Of a DNA stretch of 43,111 nt, positions 1 through 13,100 are shown piece after piece. This DNA is from Planctomycetaceae bacterium. Lineage in GTDB: Bacteria > Planctomycetota > Planctomycetia > Pirellulales > Thermoguttaceae. The position numbers and the translations under genes were made by a program. Location: the NCBI GenBank assembly GCA_004556055.1, contig SFIW01000018.1:1-43111 (forward strand), read 5' to 3'. Below the pieces are notes generated by a model, which searched no databases, was not told the DNA's origin, and saw nothing but the letters and a program-made list of their open reading frames with translations. How positions within the stretch are numbered: the first letter of the stretch is position 1; every line of letters starts with the position of its first letter.

Positions 1-1191
1 AGTATTCCCTTGGAGAGTCGCGGAACCGCCGACCAGGAGCGTCGAATTGACGCGCAAAGCGCCGGTATTAGTGGTCGCGACGTTGTCGTTCGCGGTCAAG
101 TCGCCGCCGACATAGAGAGTCGAGGCAACCTGAATAGCGCCGATCTCGCGTCCGGCGACGTTGCTGTTCGCAACGAGGTTGCCTTCAACGCGAATCGCCG
201 CGCTGGAGAAACCGCCGATATCCGTTCCCGCAGTATTGCCACTGACGGTCAAGTTGCCGCCGACATTGGAGGCGCCGGGGATGTAACCGCCGCCGTAGGC
301 TCCAGAAGCCTTGTTGCCGAGAAGATCAACGTTGCCTTCGGCTTGGAGCTTACCGGCGTAGAGAGCGCCGTAATTTCCGCCAGCGACGTTCCCTTCAAGA
401 GTCGCGTCGCCAACGAGGTTCACGACGGAATCAACGCGCAGCGCGCCGAAACTGCCGCCCGCAGTATTCTGATTGGCGACGAGGTTGCCGCCGACTTCGA
501 GGGAACTAGCGCGCAACGCGCCGACGGCGCCTTCCGCAGCCTTGTTGCCGGAGAGCGTCGCGTCGCCGGTAATCGCCAGAGCGCCGCCGATATACGCGCC
601 GCCGTAAGAGGCATTGGCGGTGTTGCCGACAATTTCGAGATTGCCGCCGACAGTCGCGCTCTTCGCAAAGAGCGCGCCGTAATCGCCGCCTGCGGCGTTG
701 CCGTCAAGAGTCGCATTACCGTCGACGTTCATGGCAGAATCAACGCGCAATGCGCCGTAGCCGCCTCCCGCTGTATTCTGATTGGCGACGAGGTTGCCGC
801 CGACCTCGAGAGAGGTAGCGCGCAACGCGCCGTAGGCGCCTTCGACCGCCTTGTTGCCGGAGAGCGTCGCGTCGCCGGTAATCGTCGTCGCGCCGACGAT
901 ATACGCGCCGCCGTAAGATCCATTGGCGGAGTTGTCGACAACTTCAAGATTGCCGCCGACAGTCGCGCTCTTCGCGTAGAACGCGCCGATATTTGCGCCT
1001 GCGGCGTTCTTCGAGAAGGCGACGTTCTCCTTGACGACAAGGGACTCGCCGACATACGCGGCGCCGTAGCTACCGCCCGCGGTATTCCCTTGAAGAGTCG
1101 CGGAACCGCCGACCTCGAGAGTCGAGAAGACGCGCAAAGCGCCGGCATGGGTGGTCGCGGCGTTGTCGTTCGCGGTCAAATCGCCGCCGAC
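1..1191 (-). repeat. Dispersed repeat, copies about 1-111 and 1081-1191, offset 1080 bases
   Basis: Bases 1-111 and 1081-1191 are closely similar, including the shared stretch TCGCGGAACCGCCGAC. The offset of 1080 bases is 360 codons, again in frame. The left copy touches the window edge, so the repeat probably continues in the unseen 3' part of the gene. The interval between the copies contains the 309-base tandem pair. Confidence 0.75.
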
Positions 1192-4100
1192 GGAGAGGCG
1201 TTGCGCGTAAATCGCGCCCGCGTCCCCAGTCGCGGTATTCTTAGACGCATTGAGGGAGCCCGCGACTTCGACTGCGTAACTCGCCGCGTAAATCGCGCCG
1301 CCTCTCGAAGCGCTGTTGCCAACGAAGGAGCTTTCGCCCTCGCCGATCGTCACGTCGCCCTTGGAGTAGATCGCGCCCCCTTCCGCCGCCGCGACGTTGT
1401 TCGACGCTTGGACGGATCCCAGGATTGCGACGCCGGTCGCTTCGATCGCGCCGCCCTTGCCTTCGGTCGCCGTATTGTCGTTGGCTACCAACGAACCGTT
1501 GACAACGACCTTGCCCGCGCTGACGCCCGCGCCGCTTGTCGCGACGTTGCCGCTCAGGATGAAATCGCGGTTTTCAGCGGTTTCGTCCGCGCCGATCACG
1601 ACAGAACCCGTCGCCTTAATACCGTTTCCAGTATTGTTGGAGACGTTCGCGCCCGCGCCGACCGCAACCGAACCGTTAGCGAAGACGCCGCCGACGAACG
1701 CGCCCGCGTTCCCAATGAAGGCCGCTTCGCCGCCGATATTGACGTCGCCGTTAGCGTACAAGGCGCCGTAATCGCCCACTGCGATATTATTCTTGAAGAT
1801 CGCCGTTCCGGAGACGTCGACCGCGCCTGCGGCGTAGAGACCCGCAAACGAACCGTCCGCCGTATTCTTCTCGAAGGTAGCGTTGCCGTCGATATTGACG
1901 TCGCCGCCCGCGTAGATCGCGCCGTAGTCGTTCTCGACCTCGGTCGCGTAACGCTCGTTATTGCGCGCGGAGTTGTTCATGGCGATCAAATCGCCCTTGA
2001 CGGAGAAGCCCTTCTCTGCGTAGAGAGCGCCCGCGACTTCGGCGACGTTGCCGACGAAGGAAACGGCGAGAGTCGAGTCGGATTCGGAATCCATCTCGAA
2101 GACGATTTCTTCGCGCGCATAGATCGCGCCGCCGGTGATATTCTTGGACGCGTATCCGGTCGCTTCGGCCTTGTTGTTCGTGAACGAAGAGGCGACGATC
2201 GTCGTGGGCACGAGGGTATAGATCGCGCCGGCGCGTTCCGCCGCGTTTCCTTCAAAGGTAGCGTTCGCGACATAGAGAGAGCCCGCGGTAGCGGCAATAG
2301 CGCCGCCGGCGAACGCTTCGTTCGCGTTGAAGAGCGCGCCCTTGACGACGAGGTCGCCGCGAGAGTAGATCGCGCCGCCGAATTCCGTCGTGCCGGTCGT
2401 CACGAGCTGATCGGGATCGGGAATCAGGCCGTTGTTGTTGAAGGAGCCGTTTTCGATCACGAGGACGCCGTCGTTGAAGATGGCGCCGCCAAGACCGGAT
2501 TCGAGGTTGTCGCCGTCGGCGGTGGTCTTCTTCCAGAGCGCTTCGTTCGAGTTGAAATCGACGTTCTTGAGGGTCAAATCGCCGACGTTGTAGATCGCGC
2601 CGCCGACGTTCGCGCGTCCCTTCTCGAAGGTCAAGTCGGAGACGGTGATCGTCGCGTCGTTTTCGACGTTCAAGATACGCGTCGAGCCGTCGCCGCTGAC
2701 GGTCACGTCGCGATCTTCGCCGAGAACAGCGACGTTGCGAGCGACGACGTAGTCTTCGCCGGAGTCGGCGCGTTTGCCGAGATTGACGGTTCCTTCGACG
2801 ACGACGGGGCCCTTCGCAGGATCGAGAGTGATCGTCGCGCCCTGGAGATTGTTGGCGAAAGTGACGTTAGAGTCGACGGAACGGGTCAGCTTCGCGACGC
2901 CGTCTCTCACTTCGAGGATCGAACCGTCGGCGAGGGTGATCGATTCTTCAACGCGAGCGTTACGGGTCGAAAGCGTACCGATGGCAAGCTGTTCGAAGGT
3001 GAGGTTTGAACCGCTGGCGTAATCGACGACGGAACCGTCTTCGAAGAGGAACGCGCCGTTAGGATAGGTTTCGTTCTGGGCGTAGGTGAACTTCACGTTG
3101 GAGATTTCGAAGGCCATGCCGTCCTGGAGAACGACGTCGCCGCTCGAAAGCTTTAAGACGTTGTAGGTATAACGCGTACCTTCCTGCTCGTCGAGAGGAT
3201 TGCCGTCGACATAGTGGATGTACTGGTTCGTCTGGAGTTCGAAGCTCGCTTGCGAACCGTCGGGATAAGCGATTTCTCCGGAGGAGAGATCGGCTTCCTG
3301 ACCGTTGGCATAAGTGAAGTATCCGCCGTTGAGTCTCGAATGATAGAAGATCGAGACGCCGTTGAGGAGGAATTCGTCGCCGTCGTGGAGGTCGTACTGA
3401 ACGCCGTCTTTGTAAACGACGTCAACCTTCTGGACGAGCCATCCGTCGACGACGGTGAGTTTTTGACCGTCGATAGTCGTGAAGGAGACGCCGTCCTCGA
3501 CGAGGTAAGTCGTCGTGTAGTCGTAATCGGCGGCGCTGGCGATCGCTTCGCGCAACGAGGTCGCGCCGTCGGTCGGATCAACGACGTCCTGATCGGTCGT
3601 AACGACGGTACTCGGAAGTTCCAGAACGGAGAAGGTCGAGTTGTAGACGTTGTTATTGGCGCCAACGTAACCTTCTTCTTCGCCCCATTCGTAAACGGAA
3701 CCGACGCCTTCGACGTCGAGAGTGACGGAGATCGTGTAGTAACCCGCGGGGAGCGTTCCAAAGTTGGAAACGAGGCGATGTTCGGAACCGACGCTAATCC
3801 AATCTTTCTGATCGAGCCAATCGAAGTTCTCGCAGGATTCCGTGAAGGAAACGGCGGCTTGCGTCTGTTCGTAAACGACGTTTCCATTCTTGTCGACGCC
3901 CTTGAGGGAGACGTTGTACTTGAAGTTGTCGATGACGACGGCGTCGCCGACGTTCGCGACGTTGAAGTTAATGCAGACGTCCGAACCGGCGAGGAAGTAG
4001 TCGAGCTTGACTGTCTCGCCGTCGACGGTAACTTCAGTCTGCCAGTAATCGACAGATTCTTCGACGATAGCGAGGTCTGGAGCGACGACGGTCTTGAATT

Positions 4101-7100
4101 CGAAGGCGCCCATATCGACAGAGCGAATCACGCCGTCGACGACGATACCGACGCGACGCGCGGCGCCGTCGAGATCGGTCGCGGCGTTGCGGTCAAGCGC
4201 GTTCGAACCGGCGTTGATCGCAACGGAACCGGCGGTGAGACGTCCTTCGGCGTCAAGTTTCGGATCGACGCCCAGAAGCGAGCGATAGTTCGAGTCGAGC
4301 TGATAGAGGACGTCGCCGATTTGAGCGATGTTGGAAAGGAGCGAAGAACGAAGGGTCGTCGTCGCGCCAGTCGCGGTGAAGAGGTCGTAACCGTTTCCTT
4401 CAGCTTCGTTGTACGCCAGGATGGAGTTGTCGATCGTCGCGACGCCCGCGTTGTAGAGACCCGCGCCGTCCTGAGCGACGTTGCGATGGATCGTGACGTT
4501 GACGAGGCTGGTCGTACCGGCGGCGTAGATCGCGCCGCCCTTGCCGGTCGCAACGTTTTGAGCCAAATTCGAGTTGGAAAGATCGAGATCGCCCGCGGCG
4601 TAGATCGCGCCGCCGTCGCCAGTCGCAACGTTCTTAACCAAGTTGGCGTAAGCGATCGTCGCTTTACCGTTGGCGTAGAGAACCGCGCCGTTGAGGGCCT
4701 GGTTGCCTTCCGCCGTCATGGAGCTAATCTTAACGGTTCCGTTGGAGTAAACGACGCCGCCGTTTCCGGTCGCGGAGTTGTTCTTCGCGTTGAGGTCGCC
4801 GAGAATTTCGAAGGAACCGACTTTGAACGCGCCGCCGGCGCCGTTGAGGGCCTTGTTCTGGGAAACGGTCGCGTTTCCGCGAATCAAGAGGAGGCCGCCG
4901 GCGGTAATCGCGCCGCCTTCCGCCGCCGTGTTGCCCGTAATCGTCGCGTCGCCGCCGAGAGTCACGTTCTTACCGGCGACGATCGCGCCGTCTTCGTTCG
5001 TCGCGAGGGTAGCTTGACCGGTGATCACGACGTTGTCATTCGCGCTGACGCCCGTCGACGTATTGTCGGAGATATTCGCGTCGCCGCCGATCTCGACAGA
5101 ACCGCCCGCGACGACTGCGCCGTCGTTGCCGGTCAAGGTCGCGTCGCCGCCGATCTGAATCGAACCGCCCGTTACGGCGCCGTTCGCGGAGTTGCCGCTG
5201 ACGAGCGCGTAATCGCCCACGACGATCGAGCCGACGGCGTAGAGAGCGTTTCCGTCTTCAGCGGAGGTATTGCCGACCAGTTCCAAAGAACCAACGGAGA
5301 CGCTCATTCCGAAGTAAGCGGCGCCGGTCGAGCCCTTGGAGACGTTGTTGAGAAGCTTCAAAGAGCCGCCGATCACCGTTTCAGCGGAAACGTTGAGCGC
5401 GGCGACGTCATTCGCTTCATTTCCTTCAAAGATCGCGTGGCCGGTCACATTGAGACGACCGTTGACGTAAACCGCGCCGTAAGAACCGGAAGCGACGTTT
5501 TGACGCGCGATAATATCGCCGTTGACCCGAACGGGCGTATCGGCGTAGAGCGCGGCGCCGTTAGCGGCAGAGTTGTCTTCGAAGACAACGGCGGTCGTTT
5601 CGCCTTGCTTCGCTTCGAGGACGAGAGAAGAACCGTCCTTGGAGTAGATCGCGCCGCCTTCTCCTTCCGCAGTATTGCCAGCAAAGGACGAGCCGACGAT
5701 CTTAACGTCTCCGGCGTTGTAGATCGCGCCGCCCGTCGTCGCAGAGGAGTTCTCGAAGGTCGCGCCGAAAATCGTCGCGTTGGAACCAGCGGCGACATTG
5801 ATCGCGCCGCCGACGTTCGTCGCGGAGGCGTTATCGAAGGTCGCGCCGATAATCGTCGCGTCGGCTCCCGCAGCGACGTTGATCGCGCCGCCGTCGTTCG
5901 TCGCCTTGACGTCCTTGAAGCTCGTTTTAGCGACGTATGCGGAACCGCCGTTCAAGTTGATCGCGCCGCCGTTGTAGGCGTCGGTTCCCTCGAAGGTTAC
6001 GTTCTCGACGGTAAGCTTGCCGTTCGCGTTGTAGATAGAACCGAGGTACGCGGAGTCGCCGATGAAGCTCGTGTAGACCGTCGTACCGTCCAGAACGTCG
6101 ACGGCGCCCGCGATAACGGCGTCCCCTTCGTTATAGATCAAAGCGCCTTCTTCGGCGAGGTTGTCCTTGAAGGAGGAGTTGAGGACGCTCAAAGAAGCCT
6201 TCGGCGCGTTGTAGATCAGGTTGCCCTTCGCCATGACGTTGTCGGCAAAGGTTACGTTCTCGACGGTGAGAGCGCCGTAGTTCTCGAAGATCGAACCGTT
6301 CTCCGTGGAGTGAGCGCCGACGAACTTGAAGTTCTGAACGGTCGCGTCCCCCGTTTCGGTGACCAAGAAGAGGCAGGGATCGTCTGATTCGCTCGTGATC
6401 GTGAGATCGAGGATCGCGCCGTCGGGATCGATGCAATTGAGCGTGAATGTTTTGTCAAGGGTGAGGGGCCCGTTTTCGAGAACGAAGGTCGCGCCGTCAA
6501 GACCCGGATCGAAAACGACGGCGTTCGATTCGCGAGAAACGCGACGAACGAGGGCGCACCCCGCCTTATAGGTGTAGGTTTCGCCGTTCCAAATAACTTC
6601 AGAGCCAGCGGGAATCTTGACGCTGGACTGATCCTGCGAGCGATAGACGAACTTGCCGTTCTGGTAGACGACCTCGTAGCCGTTGGCGAGAGTGACGCGC
6701 GCGCCTTCTTCGAGGACGTACTTCGAGCCGGTGGAATCGACGTAGGAATCGGCGACAAAGACGAGGGTCTGACCGTCGACGACGATTTCGTCGCCGTCGT
6801 TAGGCGTATAGACGGAGGTTTCCGTAACTACGAAACGGTCTTGCGCGTAGTTATAGACGGCCGTCTCGCCATTGGCAAGGGTGACGACGTCGCCGTCGCG
6901 AACGATCGCGACGTCGTTTGTAGCGACGCGACGGAAGACGCCGTTGACGACGGAAACTTCCGTGCCGTCTTCAAGAGTGAAGACGCCCATGCTCTGGATA
7001 TCGTCGCGCGTGTAGCGATGCGCAACTTCAGAGTGAACCCACTGGCCGTCGACCATTACATACTCGACGCCGCCAAAGGTCGCCGTCGCGCCGTCCGCGA

Positions 7101-10100
7101 TCGTCGTCAGCTTCCCTTCGGAATCGTAGTAGACGTTCTGGACGTAGGTCGCGTCGACGCTTACGTCGAGATTCCACGAAACCTGCTCGCCTTCGTTGAA
7201 GGCATACGCGTTGGAATCTTCGTCGAGCCAATCGACGCCGTTGAAGGCGTAGACGACGCCGTCCTTTTCGAACGTCGTGCCAACGGGGACGCTAGCCGCG
7301 TTTCCATCCGCGTCGACGAAGGCGTTTTCATCGGCGCTCCAAGTCGCGGTGAAGGTCTGGACGAAGTTGACCGTGAAGGATTCGCCGGGATAGACTTTGT
7401 AGTTCGAGGTGACGTCGACGTAGAACTTACCGTCGCGAACGACGTAAGAAATACCGTTGGCGACGAAGGTATCGCCGTCCTGAAGCGCGATTTCGCTGTA
7501 GTAGTAGCTTCCGGCGTAAACTTCGACCGCTTCGCGGAGAGAGACGAGTCCGTCGTAAGGATCGACGACGTCCTTGTCGGTCGTCACGATAATCGCGCCG
7601 TCAAGGGAGACAGGGGATTCAACGACGTCGAAGTAGGAAGAAGTCGTGAAGAAGTTGTTGTTCTCGCGCAGTTCGTCGACGGTATTCGCCGAATCAAGCG
7701 CATAACCGAAGAGATAGTATCCCTCTTCTTCCTGGGCTTCCATGAGTCCGGCGTTGATGAAACCGTCGACAATCTCTTCGATCGACCCCAGAGGAATGTT
7801 GTCGAGGATGAGGCAGCTTCCTTCGCCGTCGTAAGGATAGGAGGTCGTTTCGCCGGTCGCGAGGTTTTCGCAAATGACGGTCGCGGCGGCGCCGGGGAAG
7901 GAACCGTTCTCGCCAAAGACGACTTTGATCTTCATGACGGCGAGGCCGTTTTCTTGAGTCGAATTGGCGTAGATATCCGCCTTAGAGGTATAAGCGTCGT
8001 ACTTCCAGAGGTAGACGGTCGTCTCGAAATCGCTGGTAATCTTCGCGCCTTCGTTGATGAAGGAGAGGTTCAGATAAAGCTTTTCGTTGACGAGGAAGGG
8101 AGCGATGGAACCCGTCTGATCGTCGACCGCGCGGGAAATAACGATAGAGTTTTCCCAGTTGTTGACGACGTCGGAACCGGCGGAAGTAGGAATATAACCG
8201 GTCAGTTCGGGCTTGGTAAGGAGTTCGTAAGCGCCCGCGTCTACAACGCCGCCGCCGAGACGTTCTTCACCGGCGAGATCGGAAGAGAAGGTCGTGTAGA
8301 AGCGGTTCATATGGAGAGCGCCGTAGCGATACGCGCGAACGTTACCCTCGTTATAGTCGAGATTCGCGGCGGTGTAGGTATTGCCGAGATCGACGGCGGG
8401 AGAATCGGCGTTGAGCCTGAGGTTCCAGTTCTTCCAAAGTTCAGTAGACCAATCGGCCATATCGTAGGCGCGATAAGCGACAAACTTGGGATCATAGGTC
8501 GTGACGGGCGAATCGGCGGAGTCTCCGGCGGACTTGCCGATGACGCTCTTTCCGTCGTAATTGATTGTGTCGACGCCGCCGCGCTGCGCGAGGAGGTTGG
8601 AGTTGCGCGATTCGTCGCCGATGAGAGAGCTCGACGCGTTGGTCGTATTTCCGCTTTCGGTGTAAACGTCGGCGCCATATTTCGCAATATTGCCCGCGAC
8701 AATCGAGTTGTACATCGAGATCAAGCCGCCGTTCTCGATACCGCCGCCCGAATAGTCCGCGGTATTGCCCGCGACGGTGACGTTGACCATCGTGGCGACG
8801 CCGCCGTCTTCGTTGTAGAGACCGCCGCCGACGCCGTTTTCAGAAGTGACGACGTTGCCGATAATCGACGTGTTAATCAGGTAGAGCCAACCGTCGTGCT
8901 GATCTTGGTTGCTTCCTTCGCCGCCTTGGTTATAGATACCGCCGCCCGCTTGAGCCGCGCGGTTGCCTGCGATGACCGAGTTGCCGATCGTCAACCAGCC
9001 GTAATGGTTGTAGATACCGCCGCCGTTATTTGTCTGGCCAACCTGATCGTACGTCGGCTTGACGACGTTCTGGGCTTCGATGGCGCCCTGCTGAACCATC
9101 TTCTTTTCGCTCGCGGAGACGTAGCGTTCTTCGCCGACAAAGTTGCCAAGGGTCGTGGCCGCGACGGTCACATAGTACTGACCAACGCTACCGTAGTCGG
9201 AGTACCCCGCGCCGCCGACGGACGGATCGCCGTAACCGGTTCCTTCGACGCTGACGTAATACGAATCGCCGACGTTGAGGCCGTCAAACTGGAAGTGCGC
9301 GAAGAAGGAGTCGGTCGGGTTGCAGGTATAGATAAGGTTTCCGTCGGCGTCGTAAAGCTTGACGAGGAGGTCAAGGTTGGTATATCGGAGGCTGGCCGCA
9401 TATCCCTGAGCGTTCGTGTTCGAGAAATCGGCGCCAGTTCCGACGACGTCGATAACGTAAGTCGAGTCGGTTGCGACAAAGGAGAAGAAGTCGACGTCCT
9501 TAGAAGAAGTAATGATACCGTCGGCGATCAAATTGCCCGCATGGAGGTACGAGCTCGACAACGGCGAGGCTTCTTTGATATTGTCGCCATAGTCGTCTTC
9601 TTTGTATTCCAAACGACCGGCGATCACTGCTAGGTCGTCTTGAATGTTGGTCGCGCCGACATATTCTCCCCTACTCCACTGAGACAGATCGGAGGAATAA
9701 CCGACGCCCATGATCGGCGCCCAGAGGCTCGAACCGCCGTAATACTCCTGATCGTTATAGCCGTCGTGACCGAGCCCCATGGTGTGCCCGACTTCATGGC
9801 TAATCGCTTCGGCGATATTCTTCGCGTTAGTATTTCCAAGAGAGTTCGGGAAAACGTAGCAATCTTGCTTGCCGGTTCCGAAAGACCCAACGTAAGCGAC
9901 GCCGCCGCGTCCGTTGCCGGTACCGCCGACGACGACGCGAATCGCGTTCGTCGCGGCGTCGAAGACGGACTGATCCGTAGTGACGGTGACGTTGTAAGCC
10001 GAGTAATCTTCCTTAACCATAAGGTAGATCTGACTAATGAGTTCAAGCTCTTCCGCAGAGAAGGTCGTTGGATCGCCGTCGACGTCATACGCCGGGTGCA

Positions 10101-13100
10101 ATTCTCCGCTCCAACCGGTATCGCCTTCGTCGAGACCGCCAAAGTAGAGGTAAATCACGTTCTCAGTGTTCGCCACGCCGCCAGTAATGGTGAAGCCGTA
10201 CATTTCGACGGTCGTGTTGTCGACATAGACCGCGCGGAATTTCTCGTTCGCGTCAATCGTAATGCCAGGCTTAGAATTCTCGATATCCCATGCGTCCATG
10301 GCGTCGAGGACGAAGCGCTTGGTCGAATACGGCTGGTCGACAATCGAACGAGAGAAAGTGAAGCGAAGCGTCTCGCGCAGATTAAGCGTCGATCCAGAAA
10401 GGGAACTATTGAAGGTCAACGTGTTCCCCAAATAGTTGGAACCGTCTTCCAAGCGTCGTCCGCTGTAGACGAAGGCTTCTTGCCAGTTGAGAACGTTGTC
10501 GACGCCGGTGGAGTAGGAGACGTCGGAGACGTCCATACGAACGTCGTCGAGATAGAAGTTCTCATAGCTTTCGTGCAGGTTCAAGGTATATTTACCCAAG
10601 CTACCGTAATCGGAGTAGCCCGTGGTGGCGGGGTTCCCTTCGCCGACGCCCGAAACGCGGATGTAATAAGTCTTACCCGCTTCGAGTTCAGGAGTAACAA
10701 AGTGCGAGAAGGTGGTGTAGACGGAATCGTCGACCGCTTGATACCCTTCTTTGAGTTTCCCATCGTCGTCGTAGACCTTGCGCCCAAACTGGTCGACGAC
10801 GTAGAAATAGTAGTCGGAATCGCGCAAAACGATCGATTCGCCAAAGGAAAGCTTGAGGACGTCGCCGTTCTTGTCAAGGAGAACGATTTCGCCGTTTTCA
10901 TCGAGAAGTTCAACCTTCAGGTTGAGGTTCGTGTAGTTGTAGCTCTTCGCGTAATACTTGCCGCCAAAGACTGCGTTTTCCGTATCAGAATGGAGCCGTC
11001 TGTTCCAGTCGAAGTTGGAATCGACGAAACGATGATCCGCGCCGTCGCCCGAGACGTCGACAACGTAGGTCCCGCCGTAGGAGGTGAAGGAGTAAACGTC
11101 GTAATCTTCGCGCGTTTCGATGTATCCGACGACGTTGTACGTACCCGCGAGAGGATCATATTTGTTCGTGTCGACGGAGACGTAGTAATCTTCCAACTTA
11201 GCGGAGTCGTCAACCGTGTCGCCCGCGGCGTCGACGCGCAAGCCAAGGTTGGCGGTTAAGATCGCGATATCGTCTTCGAGGTTTGTCGCGCCGATATATT
11301 CGCCCTTGCTCCACTGCGTGATCTGAGAGCCGTACCCCGCGCCCATGATCGGAGCCCAAGTCGAGGTTCCGCTATACTCGCCGTTGTAGTACTGGTCGTG
11401 TTCGTATCCGTCATGCCCCAGACCAAGAGAGTGCCCTACTTCATGCGACGCGGCTTCGGCGATATTTTTCGAAGAGAGGCCAAGAGAGAAGGGGTAAACG
11501 TAGTTGTCGGTCTTCTGCGTACCGAAGGAACCGACGTGTGAAAGACCGCCTGCGTACTGATGATAACCGCCGATAACGCAACGGATACCGCGTTTCGCCT
11601 GCGCCCAGACTTCGGCGCTCGTCGTTACGTTGACGTTGAAGGGCGCATAGTCTTCAGAAACGCGACGCCACACTTCTTCGATCGCCTTGAGTTCGGCGGG
11701 TCCGAATCCTGCCGTATCGTCAAGAGTGAACTCGGGGTGGGCCAAACCGTCCCAACCCGTTCCTTCGGTACCGCCGAAATAGAGGTAAATAACGTTGTCC
11801 GTATTGCCGGGCATACTTTCTAACGAGAAAATATCCTGATTATTGACTTCGGAGTCGGAAAGATTGTCCGTATATTTCTGGATCCAGGAGAACCCCAGAA
11901 TCTTCGACGTATAGGTGACTAACTCTTGGTTGGCGCTTCCGTAGAAGGAGAAACCTTCGGGGAAGTTGATCGTTCCGTGAACGGCTCCGTTGTCGTCCAA
12001 GTAGGTGTAAGGAGCGTGAACAAGAGTTAGATTGTTGCCGAGAAGATACGTGCTGTAGGAGTTGTAATTCTCGGAGTCGTATGAGGAACCGCGTTCGACA
12101 TAGTGCGTCAACGTCTTGGAATTATTCTCTTTGTTGTCATAACGCGAATCGGTAACCTGTTGCTGATAGGTGTTTCTCGTCGGATTTGAGCAGATAAGAC
12201 CGACGGTCGTCGTCGCGTTGGTTGTGGTCGAGCCATAATAGGTGCGCGAATCGGGATTATAGACATAGCCCCAGACGGAGACGTATTCGCGGCTCACGTG
12301 GTCGGGGTCGCCGCTGTTGTCGGAAGTCTGAACTTCCATCGTGACGGCGCAACCTTCGCGCAAAGCGGCAAGCATTTCTTGGAGCATCGAATCGCTCGCG
12401 GGGACATATCCGCCGACGCGTCCGAAGTCAATATCCATAAAGAACCCGCCCCCTTCGATCTGGTTGGTGATCGTAGAGTAGTTCTTTCCGAAGCAGTCCT
12501 CGTCGTTTCCGGCGAAGAAGTAGTCGAGAACGCTCGCGGCGGTAATACCGTAGTATCGCGCGGTATTGGCTCCAAGGTCGATGAACCCGTTGCGGAGATA
12601 CTCGGCGACGGCGTCTTCCACGCTGTCATAATGGACGACCGTTCCGTCTTCCAGAGTCATCGTGGTGGAGAAGCCGGCCTGTTGCGCCCAACCGGTGTAA
12701 GCGAGCATGTTGGCGACGGTTCCGACCCAACCGGCGGCGCCCTTTGACTCGGCGTCGTAGATCGTGTTGGGGCTTACGCCGTTAGCCCAGTAAGTCGAGG
12801 GCTTGTATCCGAAGTAATCGAACTGAGTGCGAAGAACGGCGTGAACGGTGTTGCGGACGTGATTGTAGTCGTCTCCGCCTTGTGACGGGTTGTTCAGGGT
12901 GCGGTAGGGGCTAACGGCGGTGGCGTTAGAGATACCGGCGGCGGCCAGTTCTTCGTCGGTCGCGGCGGAGTCGACGAGATAGGTCGTCGTCGTTTCGCCG
13001 GTGACGGGGTCGGTCTTAGCGATTTGGTTGACGACGACGAAGGCGCGTCCCAGAGTGACGTTTGCGTCGTTGGACTTAATCACGGAGTCTTCGACCGCGT

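Noticed and set aside
1..1191. CRISPR-like array at the left edge
   Set aside because: The repeats are long, in frame, coding and without unique spacers; they are beta-helix coil repeats.
10..11259. Four long plus-strand frames (10-3009, 3214-6387, 6841-9633, 9640-11259)
   Set aside because: They are codon-register shadows of the giant minus-strand gene. Their translations are low-complexity repeats of Arg, Asp, Val and Gly without a family signature, while the minus frame has an SD, LEPR-XLL motif, HExxH motifs and beta-helix repeats.
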